A stretch of DNA of 64,000 nucleotides, taken from the NCBI GenBank assembly GCA_951217055.1, contig OX578276.1, positions 158,472,393 through 158,536,392 of the forward strand, in the 5' to 3' direction. The DNA comes from Gerris lacustris (taxonomy: Eukaryota; Arthropoda; Insecta; Hemiptera; Gerridae). Made by a program: the position numbers and the translations under genes. The notes under the pieces are model-generated. The model was not told the origin of the DNA. It did no database searches and saw only the letters and a list, made by a program, of their open reading frames with translations. Shown here piece after piece: positions 46,715 to 56,838 of the stretch. Every line of letters starts with the position of its first letter. Positions within the stretch are counted from its first letter, which is position 1.

Positions 46715-49700
46715 TGTAGCCCCAAAATCCATGGGCTCTACCATAGATGAGTTTGTTATTGCCCAACTCAGTCGATTCGCTTTGTGGGCGGGGTTTTGCA
46801 CAGTTGGATGTCTCCTGACAACTGAATTACCATAATATGGAAAACAAATTAAATTGGACGCCACCCCATTCAAATTAAAAAGGTTTAATGATAAAAAGAA
46901 GGGACTTATAGCAAGAGCACTCAAAGGAAAAAGGGGAAACTGGAGAATGGGGAATCCAGGGAGAGGGAATAAAAGGTAGGGTATTATAAAAATAAAATAA
47001 AAATAAAGCAAAGATTAAATTGATATGGTCACTCTTTATTGGGCAAGTGGAACCTTCACTTGCCTTGGCCCAGGGTACATACCAAAGAAAAATATACTCC
47101 TGTGAAACAATAACTGATTAAAATTATATAAACCTACTTTTTTTTTAAATGAATGAAAAATAAAATAATAATATAAATAAAATATCTCCTAAACAAACTA
47201 ACTTAGTCTTCCTAAGGGCCCTTTCACAGTTATCTCCTAAGAACAGTCTTCTGCTCGATAAAAGAATAAATATACTTATAAACTGGAGTGATACTAATAA
47301 CTTAACTGGGCTATTGCAAATAATAATTAACTAAATGTTTCTAATAAAATATAATGTTCAAACAAAAATAAAATAATGGTAGATGGTAGGTGAGAGGTGT
47401 AGTGTGAGGGACGAAGGAAGACCCTCGGCGGAGTGGGGGAAGGGGTCTAAGCCGTCCCACTCTGGAAGGGGAAGAGAAATAAAAATTGGTCGATCTTACT
47501 TTGAGGTGTAGTTACAGGTTGCTCCAGACTTCGACGCTCGCGGCTCGAAGATCAGACAGAACTTTGTAAGGGTTGTCAGCGAATTTAAGTTGGCCCTCGA
47601 AGCAGTCACTGGCGTCTCAGAACACAACCAGCATAATCCACTCGCGTGCTCTGCTTCGTTGGATCCTATTCTAAGCTGCCCAAAACTTAAGCACTGACTA
47701 TACAAAATAACTTTTTCTCACCACCAAGGTGCTCTTTCACCACGAGATCGCAAAGACAGCTCCTAACCTCTCAGGATCACCCAGTGTCACCAAAAAGAAA
47801 AAGAAGAATAAAACAAAAAGAACTACCAAAAAGAAACAATACTAAATAGCGACTGCCCTAAAATAATAAACAAAAAGACCTCCTTACAATCCAACAGAAA
47901 ATAAATCCGCCCCTAAATTTTCTTAAACGCAAATTTAACAGGGTGGATAATAAATAAAAAAAAAATAAACCGTTACAAACGAGTTCCCCTCGTAACAAAA
48001 AAAAATATAGAAAATTAAAAAAAAAAAAAAATCTCTTTAGTTTGTCGTAGATCGGAGATTCTGCTACGGAGTCACGTTGGATTACGTTTTAATTCGCTGA
48101 CGTGCCATCTACCAAGCAATTTTCCCTTCTCGTCTTCTACCTCATAGACGAGTGGGGAGACTCGGGCACTTATTCTGCAGCGCATATACTTTGGCGCGAG
48201 TTTGGCACTGAAATCCTTTGACGCGTCTGATAGAAAATGGTTCCTCTTCCAAACCACATCTCCAACGTTGAATTCTTCTTTTCTCCTTCGCAGATTGTAA
48301 GAATGAGCGTTCCGATCATGGACCTTTCTCAGGCGCTCTTTTACCTCCTCTATCGTCTTTTGGAGCTTAGACAAGTTCTTATTCGTCTGAGTCAGATCGG
48401 GATCTGGTGGACTGACGAGCGGATCTTCTGCTCCGGGAATCCTTTCTCCGGTGGGGTGTAGAGTTCGGCCAAAGGTGAGGTAGGATGGCGAAAAACCTGT
48501 CGATTCATTGACGGCTGTCCTAAGAGCGAAACCTAGTTGCGGCAAGAGCTTGTCCCAATGCTTGTGGTTGTCTTTTATATACGCTGTTATCATTGCCTTT
48601 ATCGTGCGGTTGTAACGCTCAGTAGGATTACTTTGGGCATGATATAGTGGGTTGAAAAGAAGTCTGACCTTGTACCGTTCCATCATAACTCGATACTCGT
48701 TGCTACGAAATTGGGGGCCATTGTCCGCTATAATATATTGAGGCACTCCAAAGACCATGAAAACCTCTTCTTCAAGATACCGTACGATGGCTTTGGCGTC
48801 CGCCTTGCGCAAAGGGTGAAGTAGCGCATACTTCGTGAAGCAATCGACTACCACTAACAAGTAACTGTTCTGCTTCGACGAACGTGGAAATGGTCCCATC
48901 AGATCGACACTGATCATGCGCCAAGGTGATCCCGCTGAACGTTGCTGGCCCATAAGACCTGCAGGTTTCTTCGATTCGCTCTTGGTGGCTAGGCATATCG
49001 GACATTTGGCGACATAGTTCGATATATCCGACGCCATACCAGGCCAGTAATATCGATCCATGATCCGTCTCTTAGTCTTAAATGACCCTAAATGACCTGC
49101 CATAGGTGCATCGTGGTTTTCAAAGATGATCGTCTTCCTCTGTTCCTTTGGTACCACGATCCTCCATGGTGAACCTTCTCCATCTTCCTTCTTCCTAGCA
49201 CGATTGGCGTACAAACGTCCCTGCTCTACACTCCATAGAGGGTATTTCTCCGGACTGGTTTGTACCTTCTCTATCATACCAGAATACCAATGATCCTTAA
49301 CTTGATCTGGCTGAATATCGACGACATCAACTGGAGCACGAGATAGGGCATCGGCTGCAACATGTAGTTTCCCAGGACGATGGATGATGTTGAAGTCGTA
49401 CTGTTGCATTCGAAGCACCCATCTGGCTAACCTTCCTTTCGGCTCCTTTAGATTCATTAGCCACTTTAGCGCCATATGATCCGTTATCACACTGAATTTC
49501 TGTCCTTCCAGATATGCTCTAAATTTCTCCATGGCCCATAACACGGCTAACGCCTCCAGCTCCGTCGCACAGTATTTTCTCTCGAGCTTAGACAACGATC
49601 GGCTGGCGAAAGCGATCACTCGTTCTCCGTCTTCAAATTCTTGTGACAGAATCGCTCCCAGACCTACTTCGCTAGCGTCCGTCTGTACAAGGAAAGGACG

Positions 49701-49830
49701 TTGAAAATCAGGACATGTCAAGACAGGTGCAGAAATCAGATGTTCTTTCAGCTCTCTGAATGCTTGTTGACATTCTTCAGGCCATCTCCACCGGCAACCT
49801 TTCTTAAGCAACGCAGTCAAGGGTGCTGTG
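46715..49830 (-). mobile_element. Ty3/Gypsy element, truncated duplicate copy
   Basis: The duplicate of 52278-55393: 3' LTR (46715-47977) and the 3' part of pol. It stops abruptly at 49830 in the middle of pol, where the TAACC array resumes, so it lacks gag, protease and most of the RT. Confidence 0.9.
48072..49830 (-). pseudogene. pol: Gypsy pol, 3' portion (RNase H and integrase)
   Basis: About 585 residues identical by eye to residues about 483-1067 of the full pol at 53635-56838. They start at the tail of the RT and include RNase H (TDASEVGLGA, DHMALKWL, DALSR) and integrase (HHCC finger; D, D, E catalytic core). The 5' part is cut off at 49830 by the junction with the array, so it cannot be translated from its own promoter as a polyprotein. 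Confidence 0.9.
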
Positions 49831-51108
49831 ATACCACCTCTTACTACCTAGAACTACCTCCAACCACCTCTAACCACATCCAACCACCTCCAATCAGCTC
49901 TAACCACCTCCAACCACCCCTAACCACCTCCAACCACCTCTAACCACCTCTAACCATCTCTAACCACCTCTAACAACCCCTAACCACCTCCAACCACCTC
50001 TAACCACCTCTAACCAACTCCAACCACCTCTAACCACCTCCAACCACCTCTAACCACCTCTAACCACCTCCAACAACCTCTAACCACCTCCTACCACCTC
50101 TAACCACCTCCAACCAGCTCTAACCACCTCCAACCGCCCCTTACCACCTCCAACCAGTTCTAACCACCTCTTACCACCTTTAACCACCTCTAACCACTTC
50201 TATAAACTTCTAACCACCTCTAACCACCTCCAACCACCTCTAAGCACCTCCATCCACCTCCAACCACCTCCAACCACCTCTAACCACCTCCAACCATCTC
50301 CAACCACCTCTAACCACCTCCAAACACCTCTTACTACCTAGAACTACCTCCATCACCTCTAACCACCACTAACCAGCTCTAACCACCTCCAACCACCCCT
50401 AACCACCTCTAACCACCTCCAACCACCTCTAACCACCTCTAACCAGCTCTAACCACCTCCAACCACCCCTAACCACCTCCAACCACCTCTAACCATATCT
50501 AATCATCTCTAACCACCTCTAACCACCTCCAACCAGCTCTAACCACCTCCAACCACCCCTAACCATCTCTAACCACCTCTAACCACCACTAACCACCTCT
50601 AACCACCTCCAACCACCTCCAACCAGCTCTAACCACCTCCAACCACCCCTAACCACCTCTAACCACCTCTAACCACCTCCAACCACCTCTAACCATCTCT
50701 AACCACCTCTAACCACCTCTAACCAGCTCTAACCACCTCCAACCACCCCTAACCACCTCCAACCACCTCTAACTACCTCTAACTATATCTAACCATCTCT
50801 AACCACCTCTAACCACCTCCAACCACTCCAACCAGCTCTAACCACCTCCAACCACCCCTAACCACCTCTAACCACCTCCAACCACCTCTAACCACCTCTA
50901 ACCATCTCTAACCACCTCCAACCACCTCTAACCACCTCTAACCATCTCCAACCACCTCTAACCACCTCCAACCACCTCCAACCACCTCCAACCACCTCTA
51001 ACCACCTCCTACCACCTCTAACCACCTCCAACCAGCTCTAACCACCTCTAACCACCTCCAACCACCTCCAACCAGTTCTAACCACCTCTTACCACCTTTA
51101 ACCACCTC
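49831..51108. repeat. TAACCACCTC array, block 2
   Basis: 1278 bp matching 44268-45545. Begins inside an array unit directly against Gypsy pol sequence and ends at the LINE A-tail. Confidence 0.95.
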
Positions 51109-52277
51109 TTTTTTTTTTCTTTTTTTTTATTGGGGCGTAGTGGAAGCACGCTTCTCACATGTGGACCCCACGAGCATCTTGAAGACGGGACCGCTTTCGC
51201 ATTTCTTCATCTCCAAATCTTCGAATCTTATTTCTTCTTACCTATGTTCTTTAATTTAATTAATTTAGTAATGCTCTTATTTAACATTTTACTATGTTTT
51301 ACTATGTCAGCCTTGGCTCTCTTTCTTCCTCTATGTTCCGGGCAGCTCTTCTCCGGTCTTCCTCCTCCATTTTACCCCTTATAATTTGCTCTACCATCTT
51401 GTTTACTAGATTCCATTTCTCTTCACTCTCCAGCATTATGCCAATAAGGTTTTCTGGTGTTAAAGCTGTTCCGACCTCCGTAACTATACTCTGCCTCACT
51501 TCTTCCCATCTACTGCACCAAAATATTGTGTGCTCGACATCATCTCTACTCTCGCAGAACCAGCATCTCGAGTCTCTCTCCTTACCAATCCTGTTCAGAT
51601 ATTCCCCAAACACGCCATGGCCCGAGATGACTTGGGCTAGTGGGTACGTTATCTCCCTATGCTTCCTATCGTACCATTTTTCTATCTGGGGGATTAGCCT
51701 ATATGTCCAGCGACCTCCATCTGAATCCCGCCATCTCCTCTGCCATTTTTCCATGGTTCTCTCCCTAGCTCTCCTCCTGTCCTCCTCAACTGACTCTGCC
51801 AGCGATATCCTCTCTTCCATCATCAGGTCTATCGGTATTGTCCTAGCCATGACCAGTGCCGCACTCGAGGATACCGTTCTGTAAGCCCGACAAATTCTCA
51901 GACTTGCTGTCCTCTGCGCCTTCAACAGCTCCCTCTTGTTCTTCTTCAGCTTCAGTGCCCATTGTCCCCACACTTGCACAGCGTAGAGCATAGTTGATTG
52001 CATTACGCTGTGCAACAATCTCCTGCTTGCCTCTCTGGCCCCTCTGTCTCTTGGCATGATCGATGCCAAGGCCCTAGCGGTGATCTGGGCTTTCCCCGCC
52101 AACTCCTCCACGTGACTCTTAAAAGTTAGTTCTCGGTCCAGACGGACTCCAAGGTACTTAAGGGTCTTCTCTATTCTTACCTCTTTCCGCTTTAACGATA
52201 TCTCTAATGTTGGGCACCTTTTCCTCCCGATAAGCAGAATGCCCTGAGTTTTTTCTGCGGCTAGTTCCAGTTGATGC
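51109..52277 (-). mobile_element. R1-clade LINE, 3' half
   Basis: A 20-bp A-tail on the minus strand (plus-strand T-run 51109-51128) joins the TAACC array directly. The 3' UTR is 51129-51301 and the 3' part of ORF2 is 51302-52277. Its 5' half continues at 60976-61433, beyond the Gypsy insertion. The target duplication ATGC occurs at 52274-52277 and 60976-60979. Confidence 0.88.
51302..52277 (-). pseudogene. R1-clade LINE ORF2, thumb to C-terminus
   Basis: About 325 residues follow on from the RT palm encoded at 60976-61433. Visible segments are EKTQGILLIGRKR and YLGVRLDRELTFKSHVEEL (thumb), LLHSVMQSTMLYAVQVWGQW (R1/I-type connector) and a C-terminal zinc-binding motif CWFCESRDDVEHTIFWC. Apart from the Gypsy insertion I see no stop, so the LINE was probably intact when it was hit. 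The N-terminal half of ORF2 (endonuclease) and ORF1 are missing at 61433. R1-clade LINEs are known for site-specific insertion into rDNA, telomeric repeats (TRAS, SART) or microsatellites (Waldo, Mino), which fits its place in an array. Confidence 0.85.
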
Positions 52278-53540
52278 TGTAGCCCCAAAATCCATGGGCT
52301 CTACCATAGATGAGTTTGTTATTGCCCAACTCAGTCGATTCGCTTTGTGGGCGGGGTTTTGCACAGTTGGATGTCTCCTGACAACTGAATTACCATAATA
52401 TGGAAAACAAATTAAATTGGACGCCACCCCATTCAAATTAAAAAGGTTTAATGATAAAAAGAAGGGACTTATAGCAAGAGCACTCAAAGGAAAAAGGGGA
52501 AACTGGAGAATGGGGAATCCAGGGAGAGGGAATAAAAGGTAGGGTATTATAAAAATAAAATAAAAATAAAGCAAAGATTAAATTGATATGGTCACTCTTT
52601 ATTGGGCAAGTGGAACCTTCACTTGCCTTGGCCCAGGGTACATACCAAAGAAAAATATACTCCTGTGAAACAATAACTGATTAAAATTATATAAACCTAC
52701 TTTTTTTTTAAATGAATGAAAAATAAAATAATAATATAAATAAAATATCTCCTAAACAAACTAACTTAGTCTTCCTAAGGGCCCTTTCACAGTTATCTCC
52801 TAAGAACAGTCTTCTGCTCGATAAAAGAATAAATATACTTATAAACTGGAGTGATACTAATAACTTAACTGGGCTATTGCAAATAATAATTAACTAAATG
52901 TTTCTAATAAAATATAATGTTCAAACAAAAATAAAATAATGGTAGATGGTAGGTGAGAGGTGTAGTGTGAGGGACGAAGGAAGACCCTCGGCGGAGTGGG
53001 GGAAGGGGTCTAAGCCGTCCCACTCTGGAAGGGGAAGAGAAATAAAAATTGGTCGATCTTACTTTGAGGTGTAGTTACAGGTTGCTCCAGACTTCGACGC
53101 TCGCGGCTCGAAGATCAGACAGAACTTTGTAAGGGTTGTCAGCGAATTTAAGTTGGCCCTCGAAGCAGTCACTGGCGTCTCAGAACACAACCAGCATAAT
53201 CCACTCGCGTGCTCTGCTTCGTTGGATCCTATTCTAAGCTGCCCAAAACTTAAGCACTGACTATACAAAATAACTTTTTCTCACCACCAAGGTGCTCTTT
53301 CACCACGAGATCGCAAAGACAGCTCCTAACCTCTCAGGATCACCCAGTGTCACCAAAAAGAAAAAGAAGAATAAAACAAAAAGAACTACCAAAAAGAAAC
53401 AATACTAAATAGCGACTGCCCTAAAATAATAAACAAAAAGACCTCCTTACAATCCAACAGAAAATAAATCCGCCCCTAAATTTTCTTAAACGCAAATTTA
53501 ACAGGGTGGATAATAAATAAAAAAAAAATAAACCGTTACA
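52278..53540 (-). repeat. Gypsy 3' LTR
   Basis: Matches 59713-60975 at constant offset 7435, with no differences noticed by eye. It has the TG...CA termini. A possible polyadenylation signal AATAAA is on the coding strand at about 52598-52603. Purine-rich GAGGGGAAC lies just upstream of the LTR (about 53548-53556) and may act as the polypurine tract. Open frames inside the LTR (for example 52158-52574, 53059-53268) are not thought to be genes. Confidence 0.93.
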
Positions 53541-53634
53541 AACGAGTTCCCCTCGTAACAAAAAAAAATATAGAAAATTAAAAAAAAAAAAAAATCTCTT
53601 TAGTTTGTCGTAGATCGGAGATTCTGCTACGGAG

Positions 53635-56600
53635 TCACGTTGGATTACGTTTTAATTCGCTGACGTGCCATCTACCAAGCAATTTTCCCTTCTCGTCTTC
53701 TACCTCATAGACGAGTGGGGAGACTCGGGCACTTATTCTGCAGCGCATATACTTTGGCGCGAGTTTGGCACTGAAATCCTTTGACGCGTCTGATAGAAAA
53801 TGGTTCCTCTTCCAAACCACATCTCCAACGTTGAATTCTTCTTTTCTCCTTCGCAGATTGTAAGAATGAGCGTTCCGATCATGGACCTTTCTCAGGCGCT
53901 CTTTTACCTCCTCTATCGTCTTTTGGAGCTTAGACAAGTTCTTATTCGTCTGAGTCAGATCGGGATCTGGTGGACTGACGAGCGGATCTTCTGCTCCGGG
54001 AATCCTTTCTCCGGTGGGGTGTAGAGTTCGGCCAAAGGTGAGGTAGGATGGCGAAAAACCTGTCGATTCATTGACGGCTGTCCTAAGAGCGAAACCTAGT
54101 TGCGGCAAGAGCTTGTCCCAATGCTTGTGGTTGTCTTTTATATACGCTGTTATCATTGCCTTTATCGTGCGGTTGTAACGCTCAGTAGGATTACTTTGGG
54201 CATGATATAGTGGGTTGAAAAGAAGTCTGACCTTGTACCGTTCCATCATAACTCGATACTCGTTGCTACGAAATTGGGGGCCATTGTCCGCTATAATATA
54301 TTGAGGCACTCCAAAGACCATGAAAACCTCTTCTTCAAGATACCGTACGATGGCTTTGGCGTCCGCCTTGCGCAAAGGGTGAAGTAGCGCATACTTCGTG
54401 AAGCAATCGACTACCACTAACAAGTAACTGTTCTGCTTCGACGAACGTGGAAATGGTCCCATCAGATCGACACTGATCATGCGCCAAGGTGATCCCGCTG
54501 AACGTTGCTGGCCCATAAGACCTGCAGGTTTCTTCGATTCGCTCTTGGTGGCTAGGCATATCGGACATTTGGCGACATAGTTCGATATATCCGACGCCAT
54601 ACCAGGCCAGTAATATCGATCCATGATCCGTCTCTTAGTCTTAAATGACCCTAAATGACCTGCCATAGGTGCATCGTGGTTTTCAAAGATGATCGTCTTC
54701 CTCTGTTCCTTTGGTACCACGATCCTCCATGGTGAACCTTCTCCATCTTCCTTCTTCCTAGCACGATTGGCGTACAAACGTCCCTGCTCTACACTCCATA
54801 GAGGGTATTTCTCCGGACTGGTTTGTACCTTCTCTATCATACCAGAATACCAATGATCCTTAACTTGATCTGGCTGAATATCGACGACATCAACTGGAGC
54901 ACGAGATAGGGCATCGGCTGCAACATGTAGTTTCCCAGGACGATGGATGATGTTGAAGTCGTACTGTTGCATTCGAAGCACCCATCTGGCTAACCTTCCT
55001 TTCGGCTCCTTTAGATTCATTAGCCACTTTAGCGCCATATGATCCGTTATCACACTGAATTTCTGTCCTTCCAGATATGCTCTAAATTTCTCCATGGCCC
55101 ATAACACGGCTAACGCCTCCAGCTCCGTCGCACAGTATTTTCTCTCGAGCTTAGACAACGATCGGCTGGCGAAAGCGATCACTCGTTCTCCGTCTTCAAA
55201 TTCTTGTGACAGAATCGCTCCCAGACCTACTTCGCTAGCGTCCGTCTGTACAAGGAAAGGACGTTGAAAATCAGGACATGTCAAGACAGGTGCAGAAATC
55301 AGATGTTCTTTCAGCTCTCTGAATGCTTGTTGACATTCTTCAGGCCATCTCCACCGGCAACCTTTCTTAAGCAACGCAGTCAAGGGTGCTGTGATACTTG
55401 AAAAGGCGGGCACAAACCTCCTGTACCACGATGCCATACCCAAAAATCTTCGAAGTTGCTTCGTCGTATTTGGCGCGGGATAATCTACAATGGCTTTGAT
55501 CTTGTCCGGATCAACGCGAAGGCCGTAGTAGTCCACAACGTAACCTAGATATTTTAACTCAGGGCAGCAGAACTTGCACTTCTCCCTGTTAAGTGTTAAG
55601 CCAGCCTTGTGCAGTCTTGAAAGAACTAGGGACAGGACTTTGAGGTGGGTGTTGAAGTCGGGTGTACAAATGATGATATCATCAAGGTATACGAACATGT
55701 ACACCTCGATGTCTGCTCCTAGAACTCTATCTATAAGACGCTGCCAGGTGGCAGGACTATTATGCAGTCCGAATGGCATACGTCGGAACTGAAACAAGCC
55801 ACGGGTTGGTACGGTGAAAGCCGTTTTCTCTCTAGAATCTCTTTCTACGGGTACCTGCCAGTAAGCAGATTTGATATCTAGAGAGGAAATGTATTTCGCG
55901 TTTTTAAGGCGGTCGAGGATGTGAGAGACGTATGGGAGAGGATAAGCATCCTTCTTGGTCACTGCATTCACCTTCCTGTAGTCCACGCAGAACCGGTATG
56001 AACCATCTGGCTTCGAAACCATGACGACAGGAGATGACCAAGGTGAACTGGAAACTTCAACAATGCCTTTTTCCAGCATCGTGTCGAGTTCATCGTTCAT
56101 CCTCGCCTGGACGGTAGGTGAGACGGGGTAGTACCTCTGCTTGATAGGAGCCGCGTCACCGGTATTAATGACGTGTTCCACCAAGTCAGTGCACCCTAAC
56201 TCTGAGCCCATTTTTGTGAAGAACTCGTCCACGACTTTCTGAAGATTCTCTCTCTCCTCTCTTTCTAAATGATCCTCCGATACCAGCACTTCCGTAGAAT
56301 AAATATTATCAGAAAACTGAAACTTATGGTTCACTAAATCTGGAACAATCGCCATCTGTTTCCAAAAATCTAGACCTAGGATCAAAGTTGAAGATATAGA
56401 CGGTACTACGAGGGTTTGAATAACTTTCAGCTTTCCATCAATCGACATTGGCAGATCAACGCTTCCGAGGACCTTACATTGATGACCATCAGCCACTGTA
56501 CATTTGACGTTAGAAGACTCGTTGAGCTTGATTCCTAGATCCTGAAGAACTTCCCAACCTCTCTGACCAACCAAAGTTCTAGAGGCTCCAGAATCTAATA

Positions 56601-56838
56601 GCCCTAACATCGGGTAACCTAATACTAATACTTCTAAATAAGGACGAGGGTCTCCATGGGTAGAAGTGATCAATCCGCTCACGCGCGCTTCATCGAAGAA
56701 TGTTTTCACCACTTCTAGCCATTCAGCCCTTTCCTTTTTCTGGGATATCTGAGATTCATACGGAAGGCGGAAATGTCCCACTAATTCCGTCTTCCTTCGG
56801 CGTTTCCCTGAGACGAAGCACGTGGACACCGAGAACAA
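53635..56838 (-). CDS. pol: Gypsy Pol polyprotein (PR-RT-RH-IN)
   Basis: About 1067 residues in the -1 frame relative to gag, with no ATG at its start, so it is expected as a Gag-Pol fusion through frameshifting. Order: aspartic protease (LLDSGASRTLVG, catalytic Asp about 82), RT (SLDIKSAYWQVPV, FGLHNSPATWQR, FVYLDDIIIC with YLDD about 384-387), RNase H (TDASEVGLG about 532; TDH about 598; DALSR about 642), integrase zinc finger (H721, H728, C758, C761) and core (Asp about 791, Asp about 851, Glu about 886). A C-terminal GPY-like part ends VSPLVYEVEDEKGKLLGRWH. All key residues are present and there is no internal stop. It copies RNA to cDNA and integrates it. Ty3/Gypsy (Metaviridae) by domain order RT-RH-IN. 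No chromodomain seen. Confidence 0.95.
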   Translation of the reverse strand: MFSVSTCFVSGKRRRKTELVGHFRLPYESQISQKKERAEWLEVVKTFFDEARVSGLITSTHGDPRPYLEVLVLGYPMLGLLDSGASRTLVGQRGWEVLQDLGIKLNESSNVKCTVADGHQCKVLGSVDLPMSIDGKLKVIQTLVVPSISSTLILGLDFWKQMAIVPDLVNHKFQFSDNIYSTEVLVSEDHLEREERENLQKVVDEFFTKMGSELGCTDLVEHVINTGDAAPIKQRYYPVSPTVQARMNDELDTMLEKGIVEVSSSPWSSPVVMVSKPDGSYRFCVDYRKVNAVTKKDAYPLPYVSHILDRLKNAKYISSLDIKSAYWQVPVERDSREKTAFTVPTRGLFQFRRMPFGLHNSPATWQRLIDRVLGADIEVYMFVYLDDIIICTPDFNTHLKVLSLVLSRLHKAGLTLNREKCKFCCPELKYLGYVVDYYGLRVDPDKIKAIVDYPAPNTTKQLRRFLGMASWYRRFVPAFSSITAPLTALLKKGCRWRWPEECQQAFRELKEHLISAPVLTCPDFQRPFLVQTDASEVGLGAILSQEFEDGERVIAFASRSLSKLERKYCATELEALAVLWAMEKFRAYLEGQKFSVITDHMALKWLMNLKEPKGRLARWVLRMQQYDFNIIHRPGKLHVAADALSRAPVDVVDIQPDQVKDHWYSGMIEKVQTSPEKYPLWSVEQGRLYANRARKKEDGEGSPWRIVVPKEQRKTIIFENHDAPMAGHLGSFKTKRRIMDRYYWPGMASDISNYVAKCPICLATKSESKKPAGLMGQQRSAGSPWRMISVDLMGPFPRSSKQNSYLLVVVDCFTKYALLHPLRKADAKAIVRYLEEEVFMVFGVPQYIIADNGPQFRSNEYRVMMERYKVRLLFNPLYHAQSNPTERYNRTIKAMITAYIKDNHKHWDKLLPQLGFALRTAVNESTGFSPSYLTFGRTLHPTGERIPGAEDPLVSPPDPDLTQTNKNLSKLQKTIEEVKERLRKVHDRNAHSYNLRRRKEEFNVGDVVWKRNHFLSDASKDFSAKLAPKYMRCRISARVSPLVYEVEDEKGKLLGRWHVSELKRNPT
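56762..56808 (-). promoter_or_regulatory. Programmed -1 frameshift signal between gag and pol
   Basis: On the coding strand the heptamer G GGA AAC (56808-56802) lies in gag phase as X XXY YYZ. A 6-nt spacer (GCCGAA) follows, then a hairpin with arms GGAAGACGGAA and TTCCGCCTTCC (10 pairs, one A/C mismatch) and a 12-nt loop. Slipping -1 here moves the ribosome from gag into the pol frame (GGG AAA CGC...). G GGA AAC is an established slippery site in some lentiviruses. Confidence 0.8.

Noticed and set aside
51294..51884. 196-codon plus-strand ORF (also at 45731-46321)
   Set aside because: Antisense shadow of the LINE ORF2 C-terminal region, whose minus-strand frame carries the recognisable zinc motif.
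52158..53268. ORFs of 138 and 69 codons in the LTR (also at 46595-47705 and 59710-60703)
   Set aside because: They lie wholly or mainly within the Gypsy LTR, have no known motifs and repeat simply because the LTR is repeated.
53560..53634. Envelope gene of an errantivirus
   Set aside because: Only about 95 bp separate the pol stop from the 3' LTR. No room for env and no other frame in the element fits.
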